Source of the DNA: Polaribacter sp. Hel1_33_78
GTDB taxonomy: Bacteria; Bacteroidota; Bacteroidia; Flavobacteriales; Flavobacteriaceae
Assembly: GCF_900106075.1 (NCBI RefSeq)
Contig: NZ_LT629794.1
Location: forward strand, 620,001 to 684,000
Length of the DNA stretch: 64,000 nucleotides
Direction: 5' to 3'
A program made the translations under genes and the position numbers. Positions 1 to 8,700 of this stretch are shown here, piece after piece (positions within the stretch are counted from its first letter, which is position 1; every line of letters starts with the position of its first letter). The notes under the pieces were generated by a model that had not been told where the DNA came from, ran no database searches, and worked only from the letters and a program-made list of their open reading frames with translations.

Positions 1-1077
1 GTGAACACAACTTTTTTTGGAGGCTCAATTAACGTAAATTCAGGTATTACTGTATTTAATGGGTATAGAAATACAAATACATACAAACAAGCGCAATTAG
101 GTGTGGAAACAAGCATGTTAGATTTAAAGAAAATTGAAAATGACATTTCTTTATTTGTAGTTAATGGTTATTTGAATATTCTATTTGCTAAGGAAAACTT
201 AAATGCAGCCAAGGTTCAGCATGAAATAAGCAAAAAACAAATTGAAGCAGCAGAAAGTAGATTTAATTCTGGAGTTATACCAAAAGGAGATTTATTAAAC
301 GCACAATCTACAGCAGCTACAAATTTACAAACAGTAATTACGCAAGAAAATGCTTTAGATTTAGCATTGTTAAATTTGGCACAGTTATTACAGGTTCCTG
401 TTGAAGGTTTTGATATAGCTTCTATTGATGTAGGCACTCCATCTTCAAACTTGTTATATAAAAGTTCATCAATAGTATATAATAAATCCTTAGAAACAAT
501 GCCAGAAATTGCTAGAGCTAAAATAGCGATTGAAAGCGCAAGTTTAGGTATAGAAATATCTAAAGCTTCTTTTTTACCTTCAGTTACAGCTTCTGCAGGA
601 TTATCGACAAATTATGGATTTAATTTAAAGCTTCCGGAGGGACTTTCTAATCCTGGTTTGTCAAATCAATTAAATGATAACTTTGGTTATGGTGTTGGTT
701 TTAACGTAAGTGTTCCAATTTTTAATCGTTTTCAAACTAGGAATAGAGTTGCACAATCCGTGATAAATAAAGAAGTTTTTGAAATAAGATTAGAGAGCGA
801 GAAAGTAGCTTTAAAACAAACTATAGAACAGGCTTTTTTGGATGTGAAATCGGCTTTAAAAACATATGAAACCGCAAAAATTTCTTTAGGAGCGCAAGAA
901 GAAGCATTTAAAAATGCACAAGAGCGCTATAATTTTGGAGCAATGACGCAGTTTGATTTTGATCAAGTAAGAACACGTTTGGTAAATGCTGAAGCTGCAT
1001 TAATTCGTTCTAAATACAATTATGTTTTTAAAACTAAAGTATTGCAATTTTATTCTGGAGAATTAATTTTAGAATAA
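1..1077 (+). CDS. TolC family outer membrane efflux protein (5' end missing)
   Basis: The reading frame is open from the first base, so the gene begins upstream and only about 358 C-terminal residues are seen; family members usually run to 430-480. The visible part has long alternating coiled helices (for example around residues 40-120 and 265-340) separated by short beta segments such as FGYGVGFNVSVPIFNRFQTR, the two-fold OEP repeat typical of TolC proteins. It would form the outer-membrane/periplasmic channel of an RND or ABC efflux system. The partner pump genes would be expected upstream, outside the window. A terminator follows at 1098-1130. The GTG at base 1 is just a codon and should not be taken as the start. 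The substrate cannot be deduced. Confidence 0.9.
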   Translation: MNTTFFGGSINVNSGITVFNGYRNTNTYKQAQLGVETSMLDLKKIENDISLFVVNGYLNILFAKENLNAAKVQHEISKKQIEAAESRFNSGVIPKGDLLNAQSTAATNLQTVITQENALDLALLNLAQLLQVPVEGFDIASIDVGTPSSNLLYKSSSIVYNKSLETMPEIARAKIAIESASLGIEISKASFLPSVTASAGLSTNYGFNLKLPEGLSNPGLSNQLNDNFGYGVGFNVSVPIFNRFQTRNRVAQSVINKEVFEIRLESEKVALKQTIEQAFLDVKSALKTYETAKISLGAQEEAFKNAQERYNFGAMTQFDFDQVRTRLVNAEAALIRSKYNYVFKTKVLQFYSGELILE

Positions 1078-1097
1078 TTTACTTCAAAAAATAGTTT

Positions 1098-1130
1098 AAA
1101 CCTCATAGTGAGTAGATTACTGTGAGGTTT
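1098..1130 (+). terminator. Hairpin terminator after the TolC gene
   Basis: A 12-base stem (1098-1109 with 1119-1130, one G-T wobble) ends in a T-rich tract. It lies 21 bases after the TolC stop and before tsaB, so tsaB probably has its own promoter. A near-consensus -7 motif, TATCTTTA, lies at 1142-1149. Confidence 0.75.
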
Positions 1131-1168
1131 TCTTTTTAATTTATCTTTACAAAAAAGAATTATAGATT

Positions 1169-1855
1169 TTGAGCATCATTTTAAATATTGAGACTACCAC
1201 TAAAAATTGTTCTGTAAGCATTGCAGAAAAAGGTGAAATTTTAGCCATCAAAGAATTAAATAATGGTAATTACTCTCATGCAGAAGTTTTGCACCCTTTT
1301 ATTTTAGATGTTTTAAAAGAAGCAAATCTTACCTCTGATAAAATAGATGCTGTAGCAGTAAGTAAAGGTCCTGGGTCTTATACTGGGTTAAGAATTGGAG
1401 TTTCTGCCGCAAAAGGGCTGTGTTTTGCCCTTGATAAACCTTTAATTTCTATTGATACTCTTACTTCTTTGTCTTTTTCAATTACTATTGAAGAAGGAAT
1501 TATTGTGCCGATGTTAGATGCAAGAAGATTGGAAGTTTATGCATCAGTTTTTAATGAGAAGCATCAAAAAATAAGAGAAATTAAAGCTGAGATTATAGAT
1601 GAAAATTCTTTTTGTGAATATTTAGAAAGGAGTAAAGTTTATTTTTTAGGTGATGGATCTCAGAAATGTAAAAAAATTATTACGCATAAAAATGCGATTT
1701 TTATAGATGCTAAGTTTCCTTCGGCACAAGAAATGGCAAAACTTTCTTATGAGAAATATAAAATAAGCGACATAGAAAATGTCGCTTATTTTGAACCTTT
1801 TTATTTAAAAGATTTTATTGTTATTCCAGAAAAGAAAAAGAAACCTACTTTTTAA
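1169..1855 (+). CDS. tsaB: tRNA threonylcarbamoyladenosine biosynthesis protein TsaB
   Basis: TsaB is the ASKHA-fold partner of TsaD in forming t6A at position 37 of ANN-decoding tRNAs. It is a scaffold rather than the catalytic subunit. The 228-residue length is normal. The N-terminal IETTT strand and the GPGSYTG motif at residues 67-73, followed by LRIGVSAAKG, are diagnostic. The start is TTG at 1169, which gives the conserved N-terminus MSIILNIETT; no ATG is available there. A TATCTTTA element at 1142-1149 is a likely -7 box. The gene converges on the MscS gene and their 3' ends overlap by 11 bases. Identification is secure; the exact start is nearly so. Confidence 0.95.
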   Translation: MSIILNIETTTKNCSVSIAEKGEILAIKELNNGNYSHAEVLHPFILDVLKEANLTSDKIDAVAVSKGPGSYTGLRIGVSAAKGLCFALDKPLISIDTLTSLSFSITIEEGIIVPMLDARRLEVYASVFNEKHQKIREIKAEIIDENSFCEYLERSKVYFLGDGSQKCKKIITHKNAIFIDAKFPSAQEMAKLSYEKYKISDIENVAYFEPFYLKDFIVIPEKKKKPTF

Positions 1856-2645
1856 TTTCTACTATATGAGGATAAGGTATTTCTATTCCTGCCTCGTCTA
1901 AGGCTATTTTAGTATTTTCAGTAATATCAAAATAAACACTCCAATAATCAGCAGATGCACACCAAGGTCTCACTGCAAAATTTACTGAGCTATCGGCTAA
2001 TTCAGAGACCATAACGGCTGGCGCTGGATCTTTTAATACTTTTGGATGCTGCATTAAAACATGCATTAAAACTTCTTTTGTTTTCTTGATGTCCGTATCA
2101 TAAGAAACGCCAAATATTAAATCTACACGCCTTGTGCCTTCTACGGTATAATTTATAATAGTCCCATTGGACAAGCTTCCATTAGGAATAATAATTTCTT
2201 TATTTGATAAACCGGTGAGTTTTGTTGTAAAGATTTCAATTTCTTTTACAGCACCAGTTTCACCCTGAGCTTCAACTAAATCACCAATTTTAAAAGGTCT
2301 AAAGATCATGATTAAAACTCCGCCAGCAAAATTAGCTAAAGAACCTTGCAAGGCCAAACCGATAGCTAAACCGGCAGAAGCTACAATGGCAGCAAAAGAT
2401 GTTGTTGCAACTCCTAATTTTGAAATTACTGTAATGAATAATAATATTTTTAAAACCCAGCTGCTAAGATTTCCTAAAAATTTTTGAAGCGTAAGATCGA
2501 CACCTCTTTTAATCATTATTTTTTTAGATGATTTTATAACGATATTAATTAGAAATAAACCAACTATTAAAATGATTAAAGCAGTAATTACATTAGGGGT
2601 GTATTCAATTAAAAGTTCTTTTATTTTTTCTAGATATTCCTCCAT
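1845..2645 (-). CDS. Small-conductance mechanosensitive channel (MscS family)
   Basis: This is a 266-residue MscS-type channel that would release solutes on hypo-osmotic shock. An N-terminal membrane helix (VITALIILIVGLFLINIV) is followed by a second helix and a Gly/Ala-rich pore helix (AAIVASAGLAIGLALQGS and on), then the beta domain with FRPFKIGD and a C-terminal alpha/beta domain. This is the minimal three-helix MscS layout. I start at the ATG at 2645 (MEEYLEKIKE). A longer TTG start at 2672 would lie inside a consensus promoter motif (TACTTTTG, 2670-2677), so it cannot be used from that transcript. The gene's 3' end overlaps tsaB by 11 bases. Confidence 0.93.
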   Translation of the reverse strand: MEEYLEKIKELLIEYTPNVITALIILIVGLFLINIVIKSSKKIMIKRGVDLTLQKFLGNLSSWVLKILLFITVISKLGVATTSFAAIVASAGLAIGLALQGSLANFAGGVLIMIFRPFKIGDLVEAQGETGAVKEIEIFTTKLTGLSNKEIIIPNGSLSNGTIINYTVEGTRRVDLIFGVSYDTDIKKTKEVLMHVLMQHPKVLKDPAPAVMVSELADSSVNFAVRPWCASADYWSVYFDITENTKIALDEAGIEIPYPHIVEIKK

Positions 2646-2669
2646 TTTCGTTTTATTAATAATAAGAGG

Positions 2670-2677
2670 CAAAAGTA
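2670..2677 (-). promoter_or_regulatory. Promoter -7 motif for the MscS gene
   Basis: Read on the minus strand this is TACTTTTG, an exact match to the Bacteroidota TAnnTTTG motif, 25 bases upstream of the chosen ATG. It supports the shorter start of the MscS gene. Confidence 0.6.
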
Positions 2678-2747
2678 AGCGAATATTTAAAATCTAAGGA
2701 ATAAAGATGATGGAAATAAGTTAGGTTTTAGTCTAACTGTTCATGGT

Positions 2748-3104
2748 TTAAAGTTTTAATAAAACAATCACTGATATTAATGCAGGAATGGATTGAATAT
2801 ACAAGATGTTTTTTTTCTTTGTTGAGTATGCACCATAAATACCTGCAACAAAAACACATATTAGAAAGAATAAAGCTGTATCGGTATTTTTTATGATGAT
2901 AGACCAGATTAAACCAGCAGCTAAAAAGCCATTATATAAACCTTGGTTCGCTGCTAATACCTTTGTTTCTTCAGCAAATTCTTTGCTTTTTAATCCAAAA
3001 GCTTTTATCCCTTTTCGTGTGGTCCAAAGAAACATTTCTAGATAGACAATGTATGCGTGGATTACGGTCACGAGACCAATAAGTATAATTTGAATTATAT
3101 TCAT
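2748..3104 (-). CDS. DUF1304 family membrane protein
   Basis: A 118-residue protein with about four transmembrane helices, matching DUF1304 by the motif string YLEMFLWTT in helix 1 and AANQGLYNGFLAAGL at residues 52-66, which are the conserved signatures of the family. The biochemical role of the family is not established. It starts with ATG and lies about 66 bases downstream of dodecin, from which it is separated by a hairpin at 3119-3149, so it is probably transcribed partly or wholly independently. Function is unknown beyond an inner-membrane location. Confidence 0.88.
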   Translation of the reverse strand: MNIIQIILIGLVTVIHAYIVYLEMFLWTTRKGIKAFGLKSKEFAEETKVLAANQGLYNGFLAAGLIWSIIIKNTDTALFFLICVFVAGIYGAYSTKKKNILYIQSIPALISVIVLLKL

Positions 3105-3118
3105 AATATTTGAAAAAT

Positions 3119-3149
3119 AAAGTGATTTAATATGGTATCAAATCACTTT
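3119..3149 (-). terminator. Hairpin between dodecin and DUF1304 genes
   Basis: A perfect 10-base stem (3119-3128 with 3140-3149) is followed on the minus strand by TATTTTTC. It is 22 bases after the dodecin stop and is a plausible intrinsic terminator. Confidence 0.6.
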
Positions 3150-3170
3150 AACGGAGTTTGAATGGAAATT

Positions 3171-3371
3171 TTAGTTTACTTCAAAAGTAATTTTTAGATT
3201 CACTCTAAATTCAGTAACATTACTGCCATTAACAACAGCACTTTGTGATTGTACAAATACAGATTTAATATTTTTCACAGATTCCGCTGCATGCTTTACA
3301 GCTTTCCTCGTAGCCTCTTCCCAACTTTTTTCAGAGTTAGCTAATACTTCAATCACTTTCATTACCGCCAT
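3171..3371 (-). CDS. Dodecin family flavin-binding protein
   Basis: A 66-residue protein of the dodecin family, small proteins that assemble into hollow dodecamers and store or buffer flavins (FMN, riboflavin). The sequence shows the usual beta-alpha-beta-beta plan: MKVIEVLANSEKSWEEAT, then an amphipathic helix with KAVKHAAESVKNIK, then two strands ending FRVNLKITFEVN. The length is normal. ATG start at 3371. The gene is followed by a hairpin. No clear consensus promoter is visible, although TATATTTA occurs upstream near 3404-3411. Confidence 0.92.
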   Translation of the reverse strand: MAVMKVIEVLANSEKSWEEATRKAVKHAAESVKNIKSVFVQSQSAVVNGSNVTEFRVNLKITFEVN

Positions 3372-3497
3372 AATATTTTCAGTTTATTAAGATTTATTTA
3401 TTGTAAATATAATTTTTTTTGTTCAAAATAGGGTTATATACAGATTTCAATGTAAATTTAATGTTATGTAAATGTTTTTTAATGGTTACAAAATATT

Positions 3498-3505
3498 TAT
3501 ATTTG
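3498..3505 (+). promoter_or_regulatory. Promoter -7 motif before the exported repeat protein
   Basis: TATATTTG matches TAnnTTTG exactly and lies 32 bases before the ATG at 3538. No clear -33 TTTG element is seen, so this is a candidate only. Confidence 0.45.
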
Positions 3506-3537
3506 TAAAAATAATGTTAATCTTAAAAGAAATTAAT

Positions 3538-3891
3538 ATGAGAAAAATTATTGTAATATTCATATTTATGCTTGGAACTGTAGGATATTCGCAAGAAAAC
3601 AGACCAACTTACATGGCGGAAGGGGATTTAGTAAAAGTTACTTATTATTATGAAAATGGAGCTGTTAAAACACAAGGTTCTTTTAAAGATAAAAAATTAA
3701 CAGGAGAATGGGCACGTTTTGATAAAGCAGGTAATAAAACTCAATTGGGTTATTATAGTAATGGTAAAAAAGTTGGGAAATGGTTTGTTTGGTCTAAATC
3801 GGCTTTAAAAGAGATTAATTATGTAAATAATTCTATCGCTTCAGTAAATTCTTGGAAGTCGGAATCTAATGTTGCAGTTAAAAATAAATAA
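3538..3891 (+). CDS. Small exported MORN/YwqK-type repeat protein
   Basis: A 117-residue protein starting at MRKIIVIFIFMLG, a signal peptide ending near GYSQE. The mature part carries at least two copies of the YYENGxxKxxGxxKxxKxxGxW pattern (YYENGAVKTQGSFKDKKLTGEW, seen here in parts, and YYSNGKKVGKW). This is the repeat found in MORN-like and YwqK-type proteins that are common in Bacteroidota. An in-frame ATG-less extension upstream to 3472 would put charged residues before the signal peptide and is rejected. A strong hairpin terminator follows. The name antitoxin attached to this family in some databases is not supported here; the function is unknown. Confidence 0.8.
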   Translation: MRKIIVIFIFMLGTVGYSQENRPTYMAEGDLVKVTYYYENGAVKTQGSFKDKKLTGEWARFDKAGNKTQLGYYSNGKKVGKWFVWSKSALKEINYVNNSIASVNSWKSESNVAVKNK

Positions 3892-3911
3892 TAATACCTA
3901 AAATTTAATAG

Positions 3912-3951
3912 AAAAAACTCATTAGTATTTTAAAATACTAATGAGTTTTTT
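3912..3951 (+). terminator. Perfect 40-base inverted repeat terminator
   Basis: Bases 3912-3931 and 3932-3951 are exact reverse complements, with A6 on the left edge and T6 on the right, so the hairpin can terminate transcription in either direction. It is 20 bases after the stop of the exported repeat protein. The following stretch, to the tonB terminator at 4112, holds no gene that I can recognise. Confidence 0.85.
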
Positions 3952-4111
3952 ATTGCTTATAAATTATGTTTTAATAAGTTGTTAGCGAAAAGTTTATTGT
4001 TTTATTATATCTGATAGTAGTTTAATTAAGTGCTATTGGGCTTCGTTGGCAATGATACAAGATTATGAATATATAATTAAAACAGCGTTATTCCTTATTT
4101 ATTGGAGCTAA

Positions 4112-4146
4112 AAAAAAGCGTTTAGAGATTCTCTGAACGCTTTTTT
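4112..4146 (-). terminator. Terminator of the maeB-tonB transcription unit
   Basis: A stem of about 17 base pairs (GCGTTTAGAGA pairing with TCTCTGAACGC plus flanking A/T runs, one wobble) sits 20 bases beyond the tonB stop. It is the first strong terminator seen downstream of maeB on the minus strand. Confidence 0.8.
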
Positions 4147-4165
4147 AAAACTTTTTGTATTTTTT

Positions 4166-4885
4166 TTACTCTACTATTAAAGTAAAAGGAATACTATATT
4201 TTACTCCTACTGGTTTTCCTCTTTGTCTACCTGGCTTCATTTTTGGCAATTGCTTCATTACTTTTACAACTTCAGCTTTAATTTTTGGATGTGGAGCTCT
4301 CGCTTGAATGTTTACGATATTACCTTTTTTATCAATTTTAAAACCAATAAATACTCTTTTTCTTCCTGGTGATAAACCTAACTCGTTAGGTAACTCACTA
4401 TCAAATTTTCTACCAAAGTGCTTTTGTACTTTTGCACTAAAACATTTTTTTAATTCAGCCTTATTTCCTTTACAGCCAGGAAATACGGGTACATCTTCAA
4501 TAATCATGAAGCTTACATCTTCCTCAATTTCCTCAACTTCTTCAACTTCTTCAATTTCTTCAACTTCAACCGCTTCACTTTCATCAGTTTCTGTTGATTC
4601 TATAACAGTCTCTTCAATTTCTTTTTCATCTTCGACGATTTCAATTTTTTCTGGAGCTGGTGGTGGTGGTGTTTTAGGTTTTACCGGTTCAACTCTTTCT
4701 GTAATAGGAATTTCTTCTTCCATATCTGCGTTCATAACAGCAGAACCTAAATCTCCGTAGGTTTTATCGAATGTTTTCTTTTCTATTGCAACATAAGTTA
4801 TAAAAAGGGCTAGTACAAGACCAATTTGCATAAAAATTTTGCTGAAATTTTCTAAATTTGATTTAGGACTTTTCTTAATTTCCAT
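4166..4885 (-). CDS. tonB: Energy transducer TonB
   Basis: A 239-residue TonB protein, which transmits the proton-motive force from ExbB-ExbD to outer-membrane receptors. It has a short cytosolic N-terminus, one membrane helix at about 17-35 (IFMQIGLVLALFITYVAIE), a proline segment at 67-79 (VKPKTPPPPAPEK), and a long acidic linker at 80-125 made almost entirely of E, V and I. The C-terminal TonB domain (about 133-239) carries VPVFPGC, the GLSPGRKRVFIGFKID strand and YSIPFTLIVE. The linker is acidic rather than the Pro/Lys type of enterobacteria, which is common in Bacteroidota paralogs. It follows vanZ by 73 bases with no terminator between, so it is probably the last gene of the sprA operon. 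Confidence 0.93.
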   Translation of the reverse strand: MEIKKSPKSNLENFSKIFMQIGLVLALFITYVAIEKKTFDKTYGDLGSAVMNADMEEEIPITERVEPVKPKTPPPPAPEKIEIVEDEKEIEETVIESTETDESEAVEVEEIEEVEEVEEIEEDVSFMIIEDVPVFPGCKGNKAELKKCFSAKVQKHFGRKFDSELPNELGLSPGRKRVFIGFKIDKKGNIVNIQARAPHPKIKAEVVKVMKQLPKMKPGRQRGKPVGVKYSIPFTLIVE

Positions 4886-4958
4886 TTTAAAGATTTATTA
4901 ATAGGTGGCTAATTTAATTAAATTATTGTTTTAAATACAAGTCTTATTGTTAATTAAT

Positions 4959-5333
4959 CTATTTTTTTTTTGAAATTATATTAAAAATCAACAAAGCCGA
5001 GAGTGCTCCTGCAGAGTTTGCAATCACATCTAAGTAATCTCCTGATCTGTATAGGGTTATTTTACTCTGTAATAGTTCAATAATTATGCCAAAAACAATG
5101 CAAAGAATTACGATCCAATATTTTTTATTAGGTTTCTTGTAATATGCTATTAACCATGAAAGGGCTAACATAAAGTATGCGAAACCATGAAAAATTTTAT
5201 CAATATTAGTAAAAGTAAGCTTAATAGGCGCGTTTGGCACTCTTATAAGGCTCAAGCACACAATAATAATTGTAGTTACAAAAGCTATTATAAAACTGTT
5301 ATTTCTTAATAAGGTCTTGATATTCTTTAGCAT
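4959..5333 (-). CDS. VanZ family membrane protein
   Basis: A 124-residue protein with four predicted membrane helices and the VanZ-like pattern [17 protein letters not shown] followed by [35 protein letters not shown] (conserved His, Glu, Gln and Asp positions). The family is widespread; only one member was named for a role in teicoplanin resistance, so no resistance function should be inferred. Its ATG lies 35 bases inside the 3' end of gcvH, indicating translational coupling. The gcvH-vanZ pairing after sprA recurs in flavobacteria, as far as I recall. Confidence 0.88.
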   Translation of the reverse strand: MLKNIKTLLRNNSFIIAFVTTIIIVCLSLIRVPNAPIKLTFTNIDKIFHGFAYFMLALSWLIAYYKKPNKKYWIVILCIVFGIIIELLQSKITLYRSGDYLDVIANSAGALSALLIFNIISKKK

Positions 5334-5679
5334 CTAGTAAATTTTCTATTTGTGAGCTGTCAGAAATCGCTATTTTAATCATCCATCCTTTTTCATAAGG
5401 GTCAGTGTTTACCAATTCTGGATCATCTTCTAGTCCTTCATTAAATTCAACTACTTCACCTGACAAAGGCATAAACAAATCTGAAACTGTTTTTACGGCT
5501 TCTACAGAACCAAAAACTTCTCCCTCTTCTACATTATCATCTAATGTATCTACATCTACATATACAATATCTCCTAATTCTCCCTGCGCAAAATCTGTAA
5601 TTCCTACAGTTGCGATGTTTCCTTCAATTTGAATCCACTCATGATCTTTGGTGTATTTTAATTCAGCTGGAATATTCAT
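5299..5679 (-). CDS. gcvH: Glycine cleavage system H protein
   Basis: The lipoyl carrier of the glycine cleavage complex, shuttling the aminomethyl group between the P, T and L proteins. The 126-residue length, the N-terminal YTKDHEWI, and the lipoylation motif [12 protein letters not shown] with Lys63 as the modified residue are all intact. The C-terminal [11 protein letters not shown] is also typical. It lies 26 bases after sprA and overlaps vanZ. No gcvP or gcvT gene is in the window, so this H protein works with partners encoded elsewhere. It may also be a lipoate acceptor for other lipoyl systems. Confidence 0.97.
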   Translation of the reverse strand: MNIPAELKYTKDHEWIQIEGNIATVGITDFAQGELGDIVYVDVDTLDDNVEEGEVFGSVEAVKTVSDLFMPLSGEVVEFNEGLEDDPELVNTDPYEKGWMIKIAISDSSQIENLLDAKEYQDLIKK

Positions 5680-5705
5680 TTTATTTTTATTTTTATTGAT
5701 TTGGT

Positions 5706-8700
5706 TTAATTTCCTCCTAAGTTATAAACTATATTAAATCCACCATTAATTGATTGTCTTGGAAAAGTGGTAGAAATAGCATATTTAGATGTTTGATGAT
5801 TGTAATAAAAAGATGCTGTTAAATTACTATTCAATTTGTAATCTGCTGTAAATTTAATTGAAAATAATTTCTGTCCCCCACTAATTTGATCATTATCTTC
5901 GTCAACATATCTAATTTGGGTTAAATTATCTCTTAATGATACATCTGCTCTTAAGTTAATATCACCTTTAAGGGTTGTCTTTTTACCTGTAAAACGTGTG
6001 TTCATTTTTACGTCTTTAAAAACATACCCAAAACCAAAAACATATTCAGTACCAGCAATGTCTGTTATAGTACTGTTATTAAAATTCATGGTTAAAGTTC
6101 TGTCTTTTTTAATTTCTCCTCTCAAAGAAAAGGAGTTTTTCATTTTTAAATCCACTTTTACCAAGGGTGAAAATTCATCCACAAGAGTAGCACTGGCAAT
6201 TAGTCTTTCAGATTCGTAATTACCTGCTATATTCGTTTTAGTATATGCAGTGGCATCATCGTATTGTAAGTTGTTTGTAAAGCTAGAAATGGTATATGAA
6301 GATCTATATCCATGAGAAAGTACAAAGGTTGAAAAGTTCTTTTTAAACCATTTGAATTTCATTAAACCATTATATCTCAGAGTCCAGTTTGGAATTGGAA
6401 TATCTCTAAACAGTCCTGTGCTTACTTTATTTGGACTTTTACCAGAATAAGCAGCCATAAATGCCGGAAGTAAGACTTGTTGACTGTTTTGACCAAAACC
6501 ATCAATTAGCGCTCCTGTTTCTGAAGCTAATCTATTCGAAATAATACTTCTGTAATCTTTCATTTTCTGGAACAGAGCATCGCCATTTGTAAATGCTGTT
6601 GAAAGCATAGAATGACTTGTACTAAAGTTACCAGTTTCAAAAACAGGAGTATCTTCAAATGCACTTTTGCCTTCTATTAAATCTATTTGTTGAGAAATAT
6701 CTTTGGTTTGAATTTTATTTCCTCGAACATCAATATTTAAATCTTTAAAAGGCTTAACCGTAAAAGTGTAATCTAATTTGTTATAATGAGTTTTGCTGTA
6801 AGTTTTGTTAAAATATTCTCCACCATCAATTCTTGTAACTAACCAGCCATTTTCTAAGGCCTTATTTCTAATATCTACTTGACTACCAAAAGCAAATGAG
6901 GTAGGTGCTCCGCCTAAAAATCCAATATTTTCTGTATAACCTTGCAAGTACTGACCATTATTTTCTGTATAACTTATTTTACCTTGTTTTACAGAGGTCA
7001 GAATATTCCAAGTTCCTTTTAAAATTTGCTTTCCAATGGGTAATGTTTTCTTTTGTTTTATTCTAGCTAAATTTTTTCCTTTTGCATTTTTACGTTGCGT
7101 TTTTGTTAATAAGAGCTTTTCAAAACCAACTTTCTGATACAACTTATCAAAGGAAAGAGTGGTGTTTATATTATGTGTATTTGAGTTCTGAATTACATTA
7201 CCAATTTGTTCTAAGATAGTATTGTCTTGCGACGACACCTGCCAATCAAAATCTGCTGTGTAAGCGTAATCAGCTTTCATAAAGCTTAGGAATGGAAACT
7301 TATCTAAAGGTAAATTATAAGTTGTATTTAGTTTTTGATGGTAATGGTTTGGTCTACCTGTGTTAAAGAAATCATCAAAAATTTGTAAATCTTCTCCATT
7401 TCCAAAGGCATCATAAATATAACTATTAGTTGCGTTAAAGTTTAGTTGTATCGATTTTGTTAAATCAAAACCAACTGTATAATCCCAGTCAAATAAAAAT
7501 CTACGTTGTTTTAATTCTGGTTGAGCAGTTAAACCCTCTACTAAATTTCTGGATTGTTGTTCGTTATAACTTCTATTAATTCTAGAGTTTAAAGCGAAGG
7601 TTTTTGGCACAGGATTAAAGTTTAAATCTTTTATAAACTTCCAGTATTTGTTTCTAAATTTTTCTGAATTTTTAAAGAATTCTATAGGTTTTGAATTAAA
7701 GTTGAAGTTATAAGCAGCAGAAGCTGATACATTCTCATTAATATACTTTTCTATATTGTAATCTCTATGGAATTCTTTATTATGGGAATAAGAAACTGCT
7801 AAGTTTTCTACATCATAAAACTTTGGTTTTTTCGTTGAATTTGGGTTTCTATTCTTTTTGACATTGATAAAACTGATACTTGTTCTTTTTGTGTAATCTC
7901 GAGAAAATTCACTATTTGGATTCTGCTCCAAAGCATCTTCTAATTTTACATCTTGATATTGAGGATCAAACTTTGGATCAACGAATTTTTCACCAACGCT
8001 GTAGCTCATCGGTAATTGAATACCCCATTTTTGTGGTGTTAAAACTTTGCCTAAATTAATAGTTGTAGAAACATCGTATTGTTTTGTTTCGTCTAAACTA
8101 CGCTGATTTACGCGATCTTCTACATTTCCAAAACCAATGGTTTTTACGCTTCCTGAAAGGGATACATTCGCAACATCAGCAAAATTTGCATCAGCATTCA
8201 TAACCGCAGCCCAACCTCCTTTGTTGTCAAAACCTGATGAACGCAATTCATTAAACCAGATTTCCCCACTTTTATTTGAAGTAGTATTATTTCTTAAACC
8301 TAAAGTTATTGTTCTTAATTGCGCCAGTGTAGGATTTCCTTTTACTCGAATTTTAAATTCAGGAATATCATTTGGATTTTCAGATGGATAGATATCATTC
8401 ACCAAGAATCCGGAACCATCTCTTTCTACTTTTAGTTTTCCAAAGGATTCCAAAATAGCATCTAGATTATTTGCTTCCGGCCAAATGTCGAGTGCAGAAC
8501 TGCCATTTCTTGTTACTTTTAAAGGAACTTCGATTTGATAAAAATTATCATTTAAGTCTGTTCCTAATCTTATAACTGCTGAAAAATCATCATCACTTAA
8601 AGAACCTCCTCCTTCATTTTCTTGCAAATGCATAAACATTTTCAAATTTTTAAAACGTCTTAAATCTACACTTATATTTTTATAAATGGCCCTAGTTTTT

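Noticed and set aside
3538..3891. YwqK-type antitoxin of a toxin-antitoxin pair
   Set aside because: It has a signal peptide and no partner gene; the label comes from a repeat shared by many exported proteins.
4308..4760. Open frame of 150 codons on the plus strand, Ser-rich
   Set aside because: Antisense to tonB; the Ser/Thr/Ile repeats are the mirror of the Glu-rich linker codons.
4959..5333. VanZ as a glycopeptide-resistance gene
   Set aside because: Only the family fold is shared. No vanH, vanA or vanX-type gene is nearby and the context is the sprA operon.
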